Assembly (NCBI RefSeq): GCF_000473365.1
Contig: NZ_KI421517.1
Coordinates: 1,075,363-1,139,362, forward strand
From: Adhaeribacter aquaticus DSM 16391
GTDB taxonomy: Bacteria > Bacteroidota > Bacteroidia > Cytophagales > Hymenobacteraceae
DNA length: 64,000 bases
Direction: 5' to 3'
Position numbers and translations under genes: made by a program. The notes under the pieces are model-generated. The model saw nothing but the letters and a program-made list of their open reading frames with translations, was not told the origin of the DNA and ran no database searches. Shown piece after piece: positions 34,462 to 43,998 of the stretch (within the stretch, counting starts at the first letter, position 1; each line of letters starts with the position of its first letter).

Positions 34462-37400
34462 TGGTATTTTAATGGCTACACTTGTGCCCTGTCCGGGTGC
34501 TGTATCAATGGTAATGGTGCCTTTTAAAAGCTTTATCCGGTTCCGGATACTGGATAACCCGATACCCTTGGCTGCTGAGGCTACTAAAGCCGCATCATAC
34601 CCCATACCATTATCATCTACATGTATGTTAATGTTTCCGCCTCTGTTAAGAAGTAAAATAATTACTTCAGATGCCTGAGCATATTTTAGAATATTATTGA
34701 TTAATTCCTGAATAATCCGAAATATGGCCAGCTCCAACAGGCTTGGCAACCGGTCATTAAAGCCTATGATGTGTAAATTAAACTTAATGGCGGGCGGGGC
34801 AATCCGTTGTACCAAATCATGTAATGCCCTATCCAGCCCCAGGTCCCGTAACGTAACTGGTGTTAACTCAAAAGAAATATTTCGGGTAAGCTTAATAGAA
34901 TCTTCCAGCAACTCCCGTACCCGGGTAAGGGTAGCGTCATTCCGACTAGGCTTGCCTGCCAACTGATTTATATAAGTATCTAGGTTTAGCTTGGAGGCAT
35001 ACAACACCTGCCCCAGCCCATTGTGCAACGACTCCCCAATGCGTTCTCTTTCCGACTCCTGGGCCTGCAGAATAGCGTGTAATATTTCTTGCTGTTGCTT
35101 TAATTTTAAACGCAATGCTTCTTTTTCTAACCGTTTACGCACGGTTATATCATGAATAAGAGCTATATATTGTATTACCTTGCCGGTTGCATCGCGCTTA
35201 AAAACCTTCCCTCTAATCAGAAACCAGCCTATTTCACCTTTTATATTTTTTATCCGGTATTCTAATTCCTTAACTTCCTCGTCGGCAGCAGTGGCAAATG
35301 CTGCCTGGAAATTTTTTAGCCTATCATAATCTTCCTGGTAAATTACTGCCCTTCTGGCTGTATCATCCATTTGCAGTAACTCCTGCATGGTTAATCCAAA
35401 TGAAGGAGACAGTTCCCGGTTCATGTAAACCAGTTTATTCTCCGTCAGATCATAAACATGTATTAAATCTGGTGTTGAATCAGTTATCTTCTTAATAAAA
35501 TATTGGCTTTCCTGCAGCTTTTGTTCTTTTTTAACCAGCTCTGTAATATCATGAAACAGCGAAAGAACACCTGTTACATTATTATTTTCATCCTTTAATG
35601 GAATAAAAAAACCATCTGAATAACCCTGAATAGCTAAATCTTCCTGCTTTGGCAGGTGTACAAACTCGCCCGCCAGACACCGTAATAATCCATCCTGAAT
35701 TTTCTCAATAGAAGCTGCTTTTGGAAACAACTGGAAAAAAGGTTTACCAATAACAGCCTCTTTTTTTAAGCCATAGATTTCTTCGCAACGCCTGTTCCAG
35801 GCAGTTACAACCAGGTTTTTATCTAAAGCCGATATCCGGTCAATATTGGTATCCAGCAACGTTTCAATAAAAATATTTTTCTCGGTAAGTTGTTGCTGCA
35901 GGGCTATGGTTTCAGTTATATCCTGCGTAGTACCTTCCATAAAAACGGGTATTCCGGCACTATCCCGGTGCACCTCTCCCAGCGAATGCAGATACCGGAT
36001 GTCACCATTTCCCCGGATAATCCTGCAAATAAAGTTAAAGGGTTTATCAGTAGTAAGCGCCGTATTAATGGCTTCTAAAATAGGCGCTTTGTCATCAGGG
36101 TGATAACATTGCGTTACCTGCTCAAAAGTCAATTGTGTCCCAACTGGCACATCATAAATCCGGTACAACTCATTTGACCAAAGCATTTCATCGGTTTGCA
36201 GGTTGCGTTGCCAATTGCCTAGGCGCGCAATGCGTTGGGCCTCGTTTAGGCGATAATGCTCTTCTTTTAGCTTTTCTTCTGTTTCTTTATGGGCAGTAAT
36301 ATGCTGGGCAATGGCAATAACCTGCCAAACAGTACCTGATTTATCACGACCGAAAAGCCCATTCCGAACCCTAAACCAACACCAGTTCCCGGAGCTATCT
36401 TTTATCCGGTATTCTATTTCCCTTACCTCTCCTTCTTCTAAAGTAGCCAACTCTAAAAAGTGATCTACTACTTTCTGGTAATCGTCAGGGTGCAATAGTT
36501 CTTTAAAAATAGTAGCCCCTAATTCATAAATATAATTTTCATCGTAGCCTAAAATTTCATAAACCTCCCGGTTTACATATACAATCCGACCTTCTATAGC
36601 ATCCAGAATATATAAGATATCTGGAGTACTATCCATTATCTGCTGAATGAATTTATTGCTTTCCTGAAGTCCTTGCGTGGTTAGTACTATTTCCGTTACG
36701 TCTTGCAACGTACCCCGCACCAGGCATACTTGCTCATCTTCATCTTTTACACATTCTGCCTTACGATGCACGTAGCGAATGCTACCATCCTGACGAATAA
36801 TGCGGTGGGTGAAGTTAATACCCTGCCCTTCCTGAATAACTTTCTGAACTTCAGTTTTAAAAAGATCCAGGTCATCCGGATGGCAGAAACGCTCCAGCTT
36901 GGTTAAGGTAATTTCCTCGCATTGCTCTTCTAATCCGTACAACCGGTACATTTCGTCTGACCAGATTATTCCGCGCGTTTGTATATTCCACTCAAAGCTG
37001 CCTACCTGCCCAATCTGCTGTGCCTCTTTTAGGCGGCGGTGTTCATTTTTTATTTTTTCTTCAGCTAACTTCTGTTCTGTTATATTTCGGGCAATTGCTA
37101 ATACGGTAACTACCTTTTTGTCCTGGGCAAATTCAGGCGCTAACTTTACATGGTAATACTGCCGATTATGTGGAGTAGGCAATTCAGTATAAAAATCGAC
37201 AGGTCTGGCATTGTTGAAAACTTCCTGTAGTTTTTGAGTCCAAAGTGCTGTTATTTCGGCAGGGAATTCCTGCTCCCCAAAGGCTTTATCTAATAAGTTT
37301 GTAGTTGGGGTCCCTAATTCCTTTTCCAGAGCAGCATTTGCCGAAATCAGCTTAAACGCAGGATTAAACCGCAGAATAATGTCTGGCGTGTTATCAACCA

Positions 37401-38295
37401 AAGCCCGCCAGGTTTCCATTCCTTTCCGCGTTTCTTCCTCAGCCTTTTTTCTTGCCGTAATATCCTCATAAGTCAGCACACAGCCATCTTCTAATTTTAC
37501 TACCGTTAGATTGAGCCACAATTCCAGGTTGTCAAAGTTGTAATAAGTCTCCGTGGAAAAAGAAACCCCGGTTTCTATAACCGACACATACCGTTGAAAC
37601 AGACCTGACTCTTTCGTGCCCGGGAAAAGTTTTAATAAGGACTTTTCAATCTGATCAGTGGTCTTATAGAAATCATTAAAAACTTTATTCCCCAGAATAT
37701 ATTCTAAGTCTACTATATTTTCGGCGGCATCTCTTACAGACTTGAGTACTACCACCCCTACAGTAGACGAGTTAAAAATCGCCTCCAGCCATTGCTTTTC
37801 TTTGCGTAGCGTTTCTGCCTTTTGCTGTGTTTCTGCCAGCTGGTTTTCTAAATTTATTATTCGATCCCGATGCCCAACTAAGGCTGTAGCATCTATAAGC
37901 TTATGAATTATATAACTTATACAACCCGCCTCATTTAAAACCGGCGTATTACTAATACGCCAAAAAGCTGCTTCCTTTTCCTTTTTCCCTGATACAGCTG
38001 ACCTAACCACATGGTAATGCTGAGCAGGCAGGTGATGAACCTGTTTGGTGGTAAGCACTGTGAGTAGGGAAGCACTGAGTTTATCCGTAAAATCTATTGC
38101 AGCTGGGGAGGCGTTAGCAGGAAATATATCAAACAAATAACACCCTTTTATTGCTTCCCGTTTAGTACAGGTAGCTTCAAGATAAGCATTACTAGCTGTT
38201 TGTATATATAAATCAGGCGAAAGAATCAGGTATAAATCCGGCACTGACTCAAATGCGGCCAAAACATCCTGTGTGATAGTGGATACGGCTTGCAT
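34453..38295 (-). CDS. Cytoplasmic multi-PAS histidine kinase (HisKA_3 type)
   Basis: A 1280-residue kinase with about eight PAS modules in a row (starting near 10, 170, 295, 430, 550, 690, 815 and 935), then a HisKA_3 dimerisation domain with His1091 in SLHNGLGQ, and HATPase_c with an N-box (QELINNILKYA), G1 (DNGMGYD) and GIGLSSI. No membrane segment is evident. Modules 4 and 6, and 5 and 8, are visibly similar (GSFEWN/GNWQRN; DSTPD plus VYVNRE or VYMNRE), pointing to internal duplication. The tail resembles the element kinase at 5595-8120. ATG at 38295 is preferred over TTG at 38307. No response regulator is adjacent. Confidence 0.9.
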   Translation of the reverse strand: MQAVSTITQDVLAAFESVPDLYLILSPDLYIQTASNAYLEATCTKREAIKGCYLFDIFPANASPAAIDFTDKLSASLLTVLTTKQVHHLPAQHYHVVRSAVSGKKEKEAAFWRISNTPVLNEAGCISYIIHKLIDATALVGHRDRIINLENQLAETQQKAETLRKEKQWLEAIFNSSTVGVVVLKSVRDAAENIVDLEYILGNKVFNDFYKTTDQIEKSLLKLFPGTKESGLFQRYVSVIETGVSFSTETYYNFDNLELWLNLTVVKLEDGCVLTYEDITARKKAEEETRKGMETWRALVDNTPDIILRFNPAFKLISANAALEKELGTPTTNLLDKAFGEQEFPAEITALWTQKLQEVFNNARPVDFYTELPTPHNRQYYHVKLAPEFAQDKKVVTVLAIARNITEQKLAEEKIKNEHRRLKEAQQIGQVGSFEWNIQTRGIIWSDEMYRLYGLEEQCEEITLTKLERFCHPDDLDLFKTEVQKVIQEGQGINFTHRIIRQDGSIRYVHRKAECVKDEDEQVCLVRGTLQDVTEIVLTTQGLQESNKFIQQIMDSTPDILYILDAIEGRIVYVNREVYEILGYDENYIYELGATIFKELLHPDDYQKVVDHFLELATLEEGEVREIEYRIKDSSGNWCWFRVRNGLFGRDKSGTVWQVIAIAQHITAHKETEEKLKEEHYRLNEAQRIARLGNWQRNLQTDEMLWSNELYRIYDVPVGTQLTFEQVTQCYHPDDKAPILEAINTALTTDKPFNFICRIIRGNGDIRYLHSLGEVHRDSAGIPVFMEGTTQDITETIALQQQLTEKNIFIETLLDTNIDRISALDKNLVVTAWNRRCEEIYGLKKEAVIGKPFFQLFPKAASIEKIQDGLLRCLAGEFVHLPKQEDLAIQGYSDGFFIPLKDENNNVTGVLSLFHDITELVKKEQKLQESQYFIKKITDSTPDLIHVYDLTENKLVYMNRELSPSFGLTMQELLQMDDTARRAVIYQEDYDRLKNFQAAFATAADEEVKELEYRIKNIKGEIGWFLIRGKVFKRDATGKVIQYIALIHDITVRKRLEKEALRLKLKQQQEILHAILQAQESERERIGESLHNGLGQVLYASKLNLDTYINQLAGKPSRNDATLTRVRELLEDSIKLTRNISFELTPVTLRDLGLDRALHDLVQRIAPPAIKFNLHIIGFNDRLPSLLELAIFRIIQELINNILKYAQASEVIILLLNRGGNINIHVDDNGMGYDAALVASAAKGIGLSSIRNRIKLLKGTITIDTAPGQGTSVAIKIPLT

Positions 38296-38685
38296 GTATT
38301 TGTACAAAAGGATTAACCTGTTTTAATTTAAATTCAAAGCGACAGACAACCAATAATATTAGCCAAATATTTTAAGCTGAACAAATATGAGAACTATTTT
38401 AGAAAGGCTTTAGAGCAAAACAGGTATTTGTACGTACGCGTTAAACTACTTAGGTTAATATCTTAGTAAAGGCCTATGGATGCCTTCCTTATTACCTGCC
38501 CTATTATAAATTTATTTTACTGATAAAGCCACAATACCAGATTTCTTCGGAAAGCTTAAACCAAAAAATTTACTTGAACGCTGGAAAGAGTTTTCCGGAG
38601 CAATGTATGGTGCAGGTAAAGTTAAATGGAGGTGTATAGTTGTTAAAAATAGATTATAATAAATGCAGGGGTAGTGTTATTTAAC
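38296..38685. other. Spacer between kinase and recJ
   Basis: The 390 AT-rich bases hold no convincing gene. Since both flanking genes are on the minus strand, the spacer holds the kinase promoter and the recJ 3' end. Confidence 0.4.
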
Positions 38686-40395
38686 TTAATCTGCAAAGCG
38701 AATATCTTTTATGCGCAACTGTAAGGTAGACACTCCGCGAAAAACATTTTCTTCCACACAATAACATACATCAAACGGAATACCTTTCAAGATACGGGGA
38801 TAATAATCGGCCATTCCAAAAGCAATAGCATCTATTGGAAAGCTATCTTCCTGCATCAGCTTTAATTTCAGGTGAGTATCGCCTACAACCCGGCACGAAC
38901 CTGTATCATAAACACATTCTGACGTAAAAACCGGGGCCATGTTACCGGGGCCAAATGGCTCCATTTGCCGGATGATCTTCAGGAAGTTATTGGTGATTTG
39001 CCGCAGACGTATAGGGGCGTCTATCTCAATTTGCGGTACCAGTTGTTCTTCTTTGATATTCCGGGTTACAACCTGTTCAAAACGCTCCCGAAAAGCAGGC
39101 ACATTTTCTACCGGTAAGGTTAGACCTGCCGCATACATATGGCCACCAAACTGATCAAGTAAATCACTGCATTCCAAAATGGCACTATGGACATCAAAAC
39201 CATGTACTGAGCGGGCAGAACCCGAAGCTTTACCATTTGATTCTGTAAGAATAATGGTAGGACGGTAATATTTCTCGATGCAGCGGGAAGCCACAATACC
39301 TACTACGCCTTTGTGCCAGGTTTCCTTAAACAACACTGTCGACCGGGAGTTACGCAAAAAATCATCCTGCTCAATCATCAGCAGCGCCTCTTTGGTAATG
39401 CTCATGTCGTGCCCCCGGCGTTCGCTGTTGGTTTTGTCTATGGCATCAGCTTTGGTGAAGGCTTCTTCTTTAGTAGCAGCTATTAACATGCTTACAGAAC
39501 GCTTGGCATCTCCCATACGGCCTGCTGCATTAATGCGTGGGGCAAACCCAAACACAATGCTGTTAATATCCATTTCATCTTTCAGTCCAGCCAAATCTTT
39601 TAAAGCTGCCAAACCCGGCCGTAGCGCTTCTCCCGAATTCAGTTGTTTTAATCCAAAGTAAGCAAATATCCGGTTTTCTCCTGTTATAGGTACAATATCC
39701 GCTGCGATACTTACTACTACTAAATCCAAGTAAGAAAACAGTTCTTCCGCATCCAGGTCGTTGTGGATACAAAACGCCTGCAACAACTTAAACCCAACAC
39801 CACAACCCGAAAGTTCTTTGTAAGGGTAAGGACAATCTACCCGTTTGGGATCTAGTACAGCTACGGCATCCGGAATAGTAGTATCTGGCAAATGGTGGTC
39901 ACAGATTATAAAATCTACGCCTTTCGTTTTGGCATAAGCTACCTTTTCCATGGATTTAATACCACAGTCTAAGCTTATAATTAAAGTAAAACCATTTTCT
40001 GCCGCCCAATCTACCCCCTGCGTAGAAATACCGTACCCTTCAATATCCCGGTTTGGAATATAAAAATCAATTTCCCGGATATATTTTCTAAAGTAACTGT
40101 AAACAAGCGCAACCGAGGTGGTGCCATCTACATCATAATCGCCGTAGATCAGTACTTTCTCAGCTTTATGAATAGCGCCATTAATTCGGTCTATAGCTTT
40201 ATCCATGTCCCGGATCAGGAATGGATCATGTAATTCATCAAGCGAAGGGCGAAAAAAAGATTTAGCTTCAGGATAGGTACAAACGTTGCGCTGACATAAA
40301 ACAGAGGCCAATGATTGACTTATCTGCAAGCTATTAGCTAAGCTGCTCACAGTGTCCTGGTCAGGCACCGGTTTTAAAACCCATCGTTTCTCCAT
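38686..40395 (-). CDS. recJ: Single-stranded-DNA-specific exonuclease
   Basis: The 569-residue DHH-family nuclease degrades single-stranded DNA 5' to 3' in recombination and mismatch repair. Metal-binding motifs are YGDYDVDGTTS (Asp86, Asp88, Asp90), DCGI, DHH at 166-168 and the DHHA1 GSARS segment (about 390). A C-terminal OB domain is complete. A -7 box (40421-40428) precedes it. Confidence 0.95.
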   Translation of the reverse strand: MEKRWVLKPVPDQDTVSSLANSLQISQSLASVLCQRNVCTYPEAKSFFRPSLDELHDPFLIRDMDKAIDRINGAIHKAEKVLIYGDYDVDGTTSVALVYSYFRKYIREIDFYIPNRDIEGYGISTQGVDWAAENGFTLIISLDCGIKSMEKVAYAKTKGVDFIICDHHLPDTTIPDAVAVLDPKRVDCPYPYKELSGCGVGFKLLQAFCIHNDLDAEELFSYLDLVVVSIAADIVPITGENRIFAYFGLKQLNSGEALRPGLAALKDLAGLKDEMDINSIVFGFAPRINAAGRMGDAKRSVSMLIAATKEEAFTKADAIDKTNSERRGHDMSITKEALLMIEQDDFLRNSRSTVLFKETWHKGVVGIVASRCIEKYYRPTIILTESNGKASGSARSVHGFDVHSAILECSDLLDQFGGHMYAAGLTLPVENVPAFRERFEQVVTRNIKEEQLVPQIEIDAPIRLRQITNNFLKIIRQMEPFGPGNMAPVFTSECVYDTGSCRVVGDTHLKLKLMQEDSFPIDAIAFGMADYYPRILKGIPFDVCYCVEENVFRGVSTLQLRIKDIRFAD

Positions 40396-40420
40396 GTTGC
40401 TGCTTCGTTTGTGCGGAATA

Positions 40421-40428
40421 CAAAAGTA
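40421..40428 (-). promoter_or_regulatory. Bacteroidota -7 box for recJ
   Basis: Minus-strand TACTTTTG matches TAnnTTTG, 26 bases before the recJ start. Confidence 0.5.
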
Positions 40429-40494
40429 AATAATTAAAGAGGAATTCTCCGCTACAAGTTCCTTTTAAATCTGGGTCGCCCCATAAAAATTTAG

Positions 40495-40502
40495 TATCTT
40501 TG
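40495..40502 (+). promoter_or_regulatory. Bacteroidota -7 box for DUF6728 gene
   Basis: TATCTTTG matches TAnnTTTG, 25 bases before the TTG start of the 38-residue gene. Confidence 0.5.
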
Positions 40503-40526
40503 TTTAAAGTAATAACACTCAATGCC

Positions 40527-40643
40527 TTGAAAAACCTACAAAATTTTTACAATAAATGGAAAGATTACATTCAGACAGACCTGTTAATGTATCTTGTATT
40601 TATTCTTTTTCTGGCTATTTTATTTATTTTCTTCCGGGACTAA
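40527..40643 (+). CDS. DUF6728 family small membrane protein
   Basis: A 38-codon gene with a TTG start: a basic-aromatic N-terminus (KNLQNFYNKWKDYIQTDLL) and one membrane helix ending FIFFRD. This matches the DUF6728 pattern of Bacteroidota microproteins found beside other housekeeping genes. No in-frame ATG is available upstream. A -7 box 25 bases before the start supports expression. Function unknown. Confidence 0.6.
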   Translation: MKNLQNFYNKWKDYIQTDLLMYLVFILFLAILFIFFRD

Positions 40644-40753
40644 CGCCTAAAAACCTGCTTCCGTACTAAAAGCTTTTATAAGCTATTGTTTAAAATTTCA
40701 GACTTAAATAACCGCGATCTTTTAGCAAACAGCTAAACCCCTAATTCCCCGTT

Positions 40754-41488
40754 ATGACATATTGTTTAGGTATTAAATTAAAGGAAGGCCTGGTAGCAAT
40801 TGCTGATACCCGCATTACGGCCGGCACCAATACTACTACTAAGAAAAAAGTCTTTATCTCGCAAAAGGATAAATCTTCAATCTTTATTATGACAAGCGGA
40901 TTACGCTCTGTACGCGATAAAGCTATTCATTATTTTGAGGAGTTGATAGAAGAAGGAGCTGATTTCAATAAACTGTTTAAAGCCGCTAATGCCTTTGGCG
41001 AACAGGTAAAGCGAGTTGCGGAAGAAGACAAAACTGCTCTGGAATCGGCAGGTCTGAGGTTTAACTTAACGACCATAGTGGGCGGGCAACTACGAGATGA
41101 TGATGAGCATAAAATGTTTTTGCTATACTCTGAAGGTAATTGGGTAGAATTAGATGAAGGTGCACCCTATATTATTATTGGCAATTCCGGCCAGGGCAAA
41201 GCTATCCTAAACCGGGTGCTACACAATGACTCCAGCATGCAGCAGGCCCTAAAAGCTGGTTTCCTTTCTTTTGATTCTACCCGGGTAAGTAATAATGATG
41301 TGGAGTTTCCTATAGATGTAATTTTATACCAGAAAAACAGTTTTTCTATAGTAGAACACCGGTACGAGAAAAAGGATTTAGAGCATATTGCCGATCTTTG
41401 GGCCGAAAAATTAAAAGCAGCCCTGGACGATATACCAGAAGAGTGGATGGAAATAGCCCTAAATAAATTGCCCCAAAAAGAGGTTTAA
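40754..41488 (+). CDS. Anbu-type proteasome-like peptidase
   Basis: The 244-residue Ntn hydrolase resembles Anbu, the ancestral beta subunit of proteasomes. The N-terminus MTYCLGIKLKEGLVAIADTR places Thr2 as nucleophile after Met removal, followed by the Asp-Thr/Ser-Arg motif (ADTR) of proteasome beta subunits. GNSGQGKAILNR and DVEFPIDV match Anbu rather than HslV. Anbu forms large rings of unclear substrate. It is 20 bases upstream of a transglutaminase-like gene, part of the gene set that usually accompanies Anbu; the alpha-E and ATP-grasp partners are not next to it. Confidence 0.88.
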   Translation: MTYCLGIKLKEGLVAIADTRITAGTNTTTKKKVFISQKDKSSIFIMTSGLRSVRDKAIHYFEELIEEGADFNKLFKAANAFGEQVKRVAEEDKTALESAGLRFNLTTIVGGQLRDDDEHKMFLLYSEGNWVELDEGAPYIIIGNSGQGKAILNRVLHNDSSMQQALKAGFLSFDSTRVSNNDVEFPIDVILYQKNSFSIVEHRYEKKDLEHIADLWAEKLKAALDDIPEEWMEIALNKLPQKEV

Positions 41489-41508
41489 ATATCCCTCCAA
41501 ATTATTTT

Positions 41509-42354
41509 ATGAAATTTCAGGTAGAGTGCCAAATAGGATACGAGGTATTACAACCCAGTACTTTAATTTTTAATATACACGCGCTGCGTACCCACAATCA
41601 GATTGTACTGGAAGAAACCCTAGACATAGATCCGCATGTACGCATAGATGAATTTACTGCCAGACACAGCCCTAACCGCTTTGTTCGTATGGAGGTAAAC
41701 GAACATCTCTTCTTTACCATCTCTTATAAGGCCATCGCAGAAACTGTTTATCAGGAAATAGCCCATCAGGATTTAATAAATGTGCCAGTAGGCCAATTGG
41801 ACGGGGATATTATTCCGTTTTTATTTCCTAGCCGTTATTGTCAATCTGATAAACTGCAACGATTGGCTTATAAAAAATTTGGTGATATAGAAGGTACTTA
41901 TGCCAAAGTATTAGCCATTACAGAATGGATTTACAACAACATAGAATACGTAAGTGGCAGTACCACCTCCCAAACTTCGGCTTTTGATACCATTACGGAA
42001 CGATCTGGCGTTTGCCGCGACTTTGCTCATTTAGGAATTGCTTTGTGCCGGGCGCTTTCTATACCGGCCCGCTATTTTACCGGCTATGCCTATAAGCTTT
42101 ATCCTGCCGATTTCCATGCTTGTTTTGAAGCTTACATAGGCGGCCACTGGATAATTTTTGATGCGACTCAATTAGCCCCCTTGAATGGCCTAGTAAAAAT
42201 AGCCAATGGCCGTGATGCTGCTGATGCTGCCGTAGCCAGCATTTTTGGCAATGTTATCTGCAACTATGTACAGGTAAACTGCCAAACCCTGGACGATAAT
42301 TTTGTTCCATTTTTCCCGAGTAGTAATCCTTTAAAAGGATTATCTCTACAGTAA
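41509..42354 (+). CDS. Transglutaminase-like cysteine peptidase family protein
   Basis: A 281-residue protein with an N-terminal beta domain and a transglutaminase core whose catalytic triad is visible: Cys169 (SGVCRDFAHLG), His203 (DFHACFEAY) and Asp218 (IIFDAT). There is no signal peptide, so it acts in the cytoplasm. It follows the Anbu gene by 20 bases. In many bacteria the two genes are linked with alpha-E and ATP-grasp genes, suggesting a protein-tagging or peptide-processing pathway; the reaction is unproven. Confidence 0.88.
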   Translation: MKFQVECQIGYEVLQPSTLIFNIHALRTHNQIVLEETLDIDPHVRIDEFTARHSPNRFVRMEVNEHLFFTISYKAIAETVYQEIAHQDLINVPVGQLDGDIIPFLFPSRYCQSDKLQRLAYKKFGDIEGTYAKVLAITEWIYNNIEYVSGSTTSQTSAFDTITERSGVCRDFAHLGIALCRALSIPARYFTGYAYKLYPADFHACFEAYIGGHWIIFDATQLAPLNGLVKIANGRDAADAAVASIFGNVICNYVQVNCQTLDDNFVPFFPSSNPLKGLSLQ

Positions 42355-42371
42355 CTTTTTCAATTGTTATA

Positions 42372-42420
42372 AACCAAAAGCGCCTGTTCTTATAAAGATT
42401 AAGAACAGGCGCTTTTGGTT
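42372..42420. terminator. Long hairpin between convergent genes
   Basis: Perfect 21-base arms (42372-42392 and 42400-42420) with a 7-base loop. The palindrome could stop transcription from both sides. Its core is GC-rich (GCGCCTGTTC). Confidence 0.7.
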
Positions 42421-42434
42421 CATAATCCTTTATT

Positions 42435-42725
42435 TTACGTATTCCCATCTGTAGCTTCAGTTCCGGTACCACCCACATGACCGTTATACCCTTCTCCAGT
42501 TGGTAAACCTATTTCACCACCAGAATTTTTATCGGTTCCTAAACCAGCGGTACCGCCAGCTGCACCGGCCATAGCTGCCGGGTTTAGTCTATCTTTATCG
42601 GCGTCCTGCGTAGCTGCATTACCGCCAAACCTGGCCCCGCGCACACTATCATCTTCCCATACTTCATCCATACGCCGCTGCATTGCTTTCATGCTTTCGT
42701 TCTTATCTTCTAAATGCTCATCCAT
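42435..42725 (-). CDS. Small Gly/Asp-rich hypothetical protein
   Basis: A 96-residue protein with a charged N-terminal helix (DEHLEDKNESMKAMQRRMDEVW) and a glycine- and asparagine-rich tail with alternating Gly, Thr and Asp. No family recognised. It resembles small stress-associated hydrophilic proteins of Bacteroidota, but this is a guess. It converges with the transglutaminase gene and sits upstream of oxyR on the same strand. Confidence 0.6.
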   Translation of the reverse strand: MDEHLEDKNESMKAMQRRMDEVWEDDSVRGARFGGNAATQDADKDRLNPAAMAGAAGGTAGLGTDKNSGGEIGLPTGEGYNGHVGGTGTEATDGNT

Positions 42726-42817
42726 AACTGTAAAGTTTAATTCTACTTTATTCTTGTTACAGATTTACGTAAGGAATTACTTTCTGTGGCCTAATTTATT
42801 TAATATTCTTGGCCAGA

Positions 42818-43753
42818 TTAAATATTTACTACCCGATCCTTTTTGTTGTTTTTAACTTTTTGGGGTAAACAAGCTACAATTTCTGCTTTCAGCACATCTA
42901 CCAAGCGTTTCTTTACAAAATCGCGGTGGGTTACCAGGCTCACTTCCCGTACCGGTGCCGGTGCATCAAAGTACCGCACCAGTTTTTGTTGTTTCGGCGA
43001 CAAATCCAGGGTAGCCAGCTCCGGAATTATGGTTACCCCATTATCCTGCTCCACCATCCGGCGCAATGTCTCAATGCTGCCAGCTTCGTACTCAAAGGCT
43101 TTACCATCGGGCAAAGCACTGCGCAACTCACATAAATTTAATATCTGCGACCGGAAACAATGACCTTCTTCCAGCAACCACAGCATTTGCAAGTCTATAT
43201 CTTTAGGTAATACATATTTCTTGTCGTACAGCCCGTTCGATTTAGATACATAAGCTACCAGCTCTTCGTAAAACAGAACATGTTCCTTTAGGCTGGTTTC
43301 CTGCAAGGGTGTTACCAGTAACCCGGCATCCAGTTTATTTCGTTTTAAGTCTTTCGCAATGTTCTCAGTGGTCATTTCTATAATACGCAACTTCACCTTC
43401 GGGTATTTTTCCAAAAACCCTTTTAAGAAAAGCGGTAATAAATAAGGTGCTAAAGTGGGAATGACGCCTAACCGTAATTCTCCTCCTATTTCCCCCTGTT
43501 TATTACTGATTATTTCTTTAATGCCTTGCGCCTGTAATAATAGCAACCGGGCCTGCTGTATAATTTCCTCTCCTACTTCGGTGGGAACAACTGGCTGCTT
43601 ACTTCGATCAAATATTTTCACTCCCAGCTCCTCTTCCAGCTTCTGAATCTGCATGCTTAAAGTAGGCTGGGTTACAAAGCTTTTATCCGCGGCAGTGGCA
43701 AAATGCCGGTAAGTATCAACGGCCACAATATATTCTAACTGTACAAGCGTCAT
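42818..43753 (-). CDS. oxyR: OxyR-type LysR regulator
   Basis: This 311-residue LysR regulator has an N-terminal winged HTH (about 1-60) and a substrate-binding-like domain containing Cys199 and Cys208 in EGHCFRSQILNLC, the same positions and spacing as the redox pair of E. coli OxyR. Peroxide should oxidise Cys199 to trigger a disulfide and target activation. It is transcribed divergently from the catalase gene, the classical target, with 245 bases between them. Confidence 0.92.
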   Translation of the reverse strand: MTLVQLEYIVAVDTYRHFATAADKSFVTQPTLSMQIQKLEEELGVKIFDRSKQPVVPTEVGEEIIQQARLLLLQAQGIKEIISNKQGEIGGELRLGVIPTLAPYLLPLFLKGFLEKYPKVKLRIIEMTTENIAKDLKRNKLDAGLLVTPLQETSLKEHVLFYEELVAYVSKSNGLYDKKYVLPKDIDLQMLWLLEEGHCFRSQILNLCELRSALPDGKAFEYEAGSIETLRRMVEQDNGVTIIPELATLDLSPKQQKLVRYFDAPAPVREVSLVTHRDFVKKRLVDVLKAEIVACLPQKVKNNKKDRVVNI

Positions 43754-43998
43754 CTGCTAATCCTAACAAATTAAAACACAAATATAGACACAATCTATGA
43801 GTTATTAAAAATTATCGATTTGATCAATATATTAAATAAGCCAACCTTTGTGCAACGCAAAAGCAATAAGATGCTCAAAAGCTTTATAAAATTACTAAAT
43901 GTGCTTTACCACCTGGAGAGGAAATTATAGCAACAGCAGATAAATAATTAGCCTTAAGTCAAAATAAAACAGCACCAAAAAACATAGAAAACACTACA

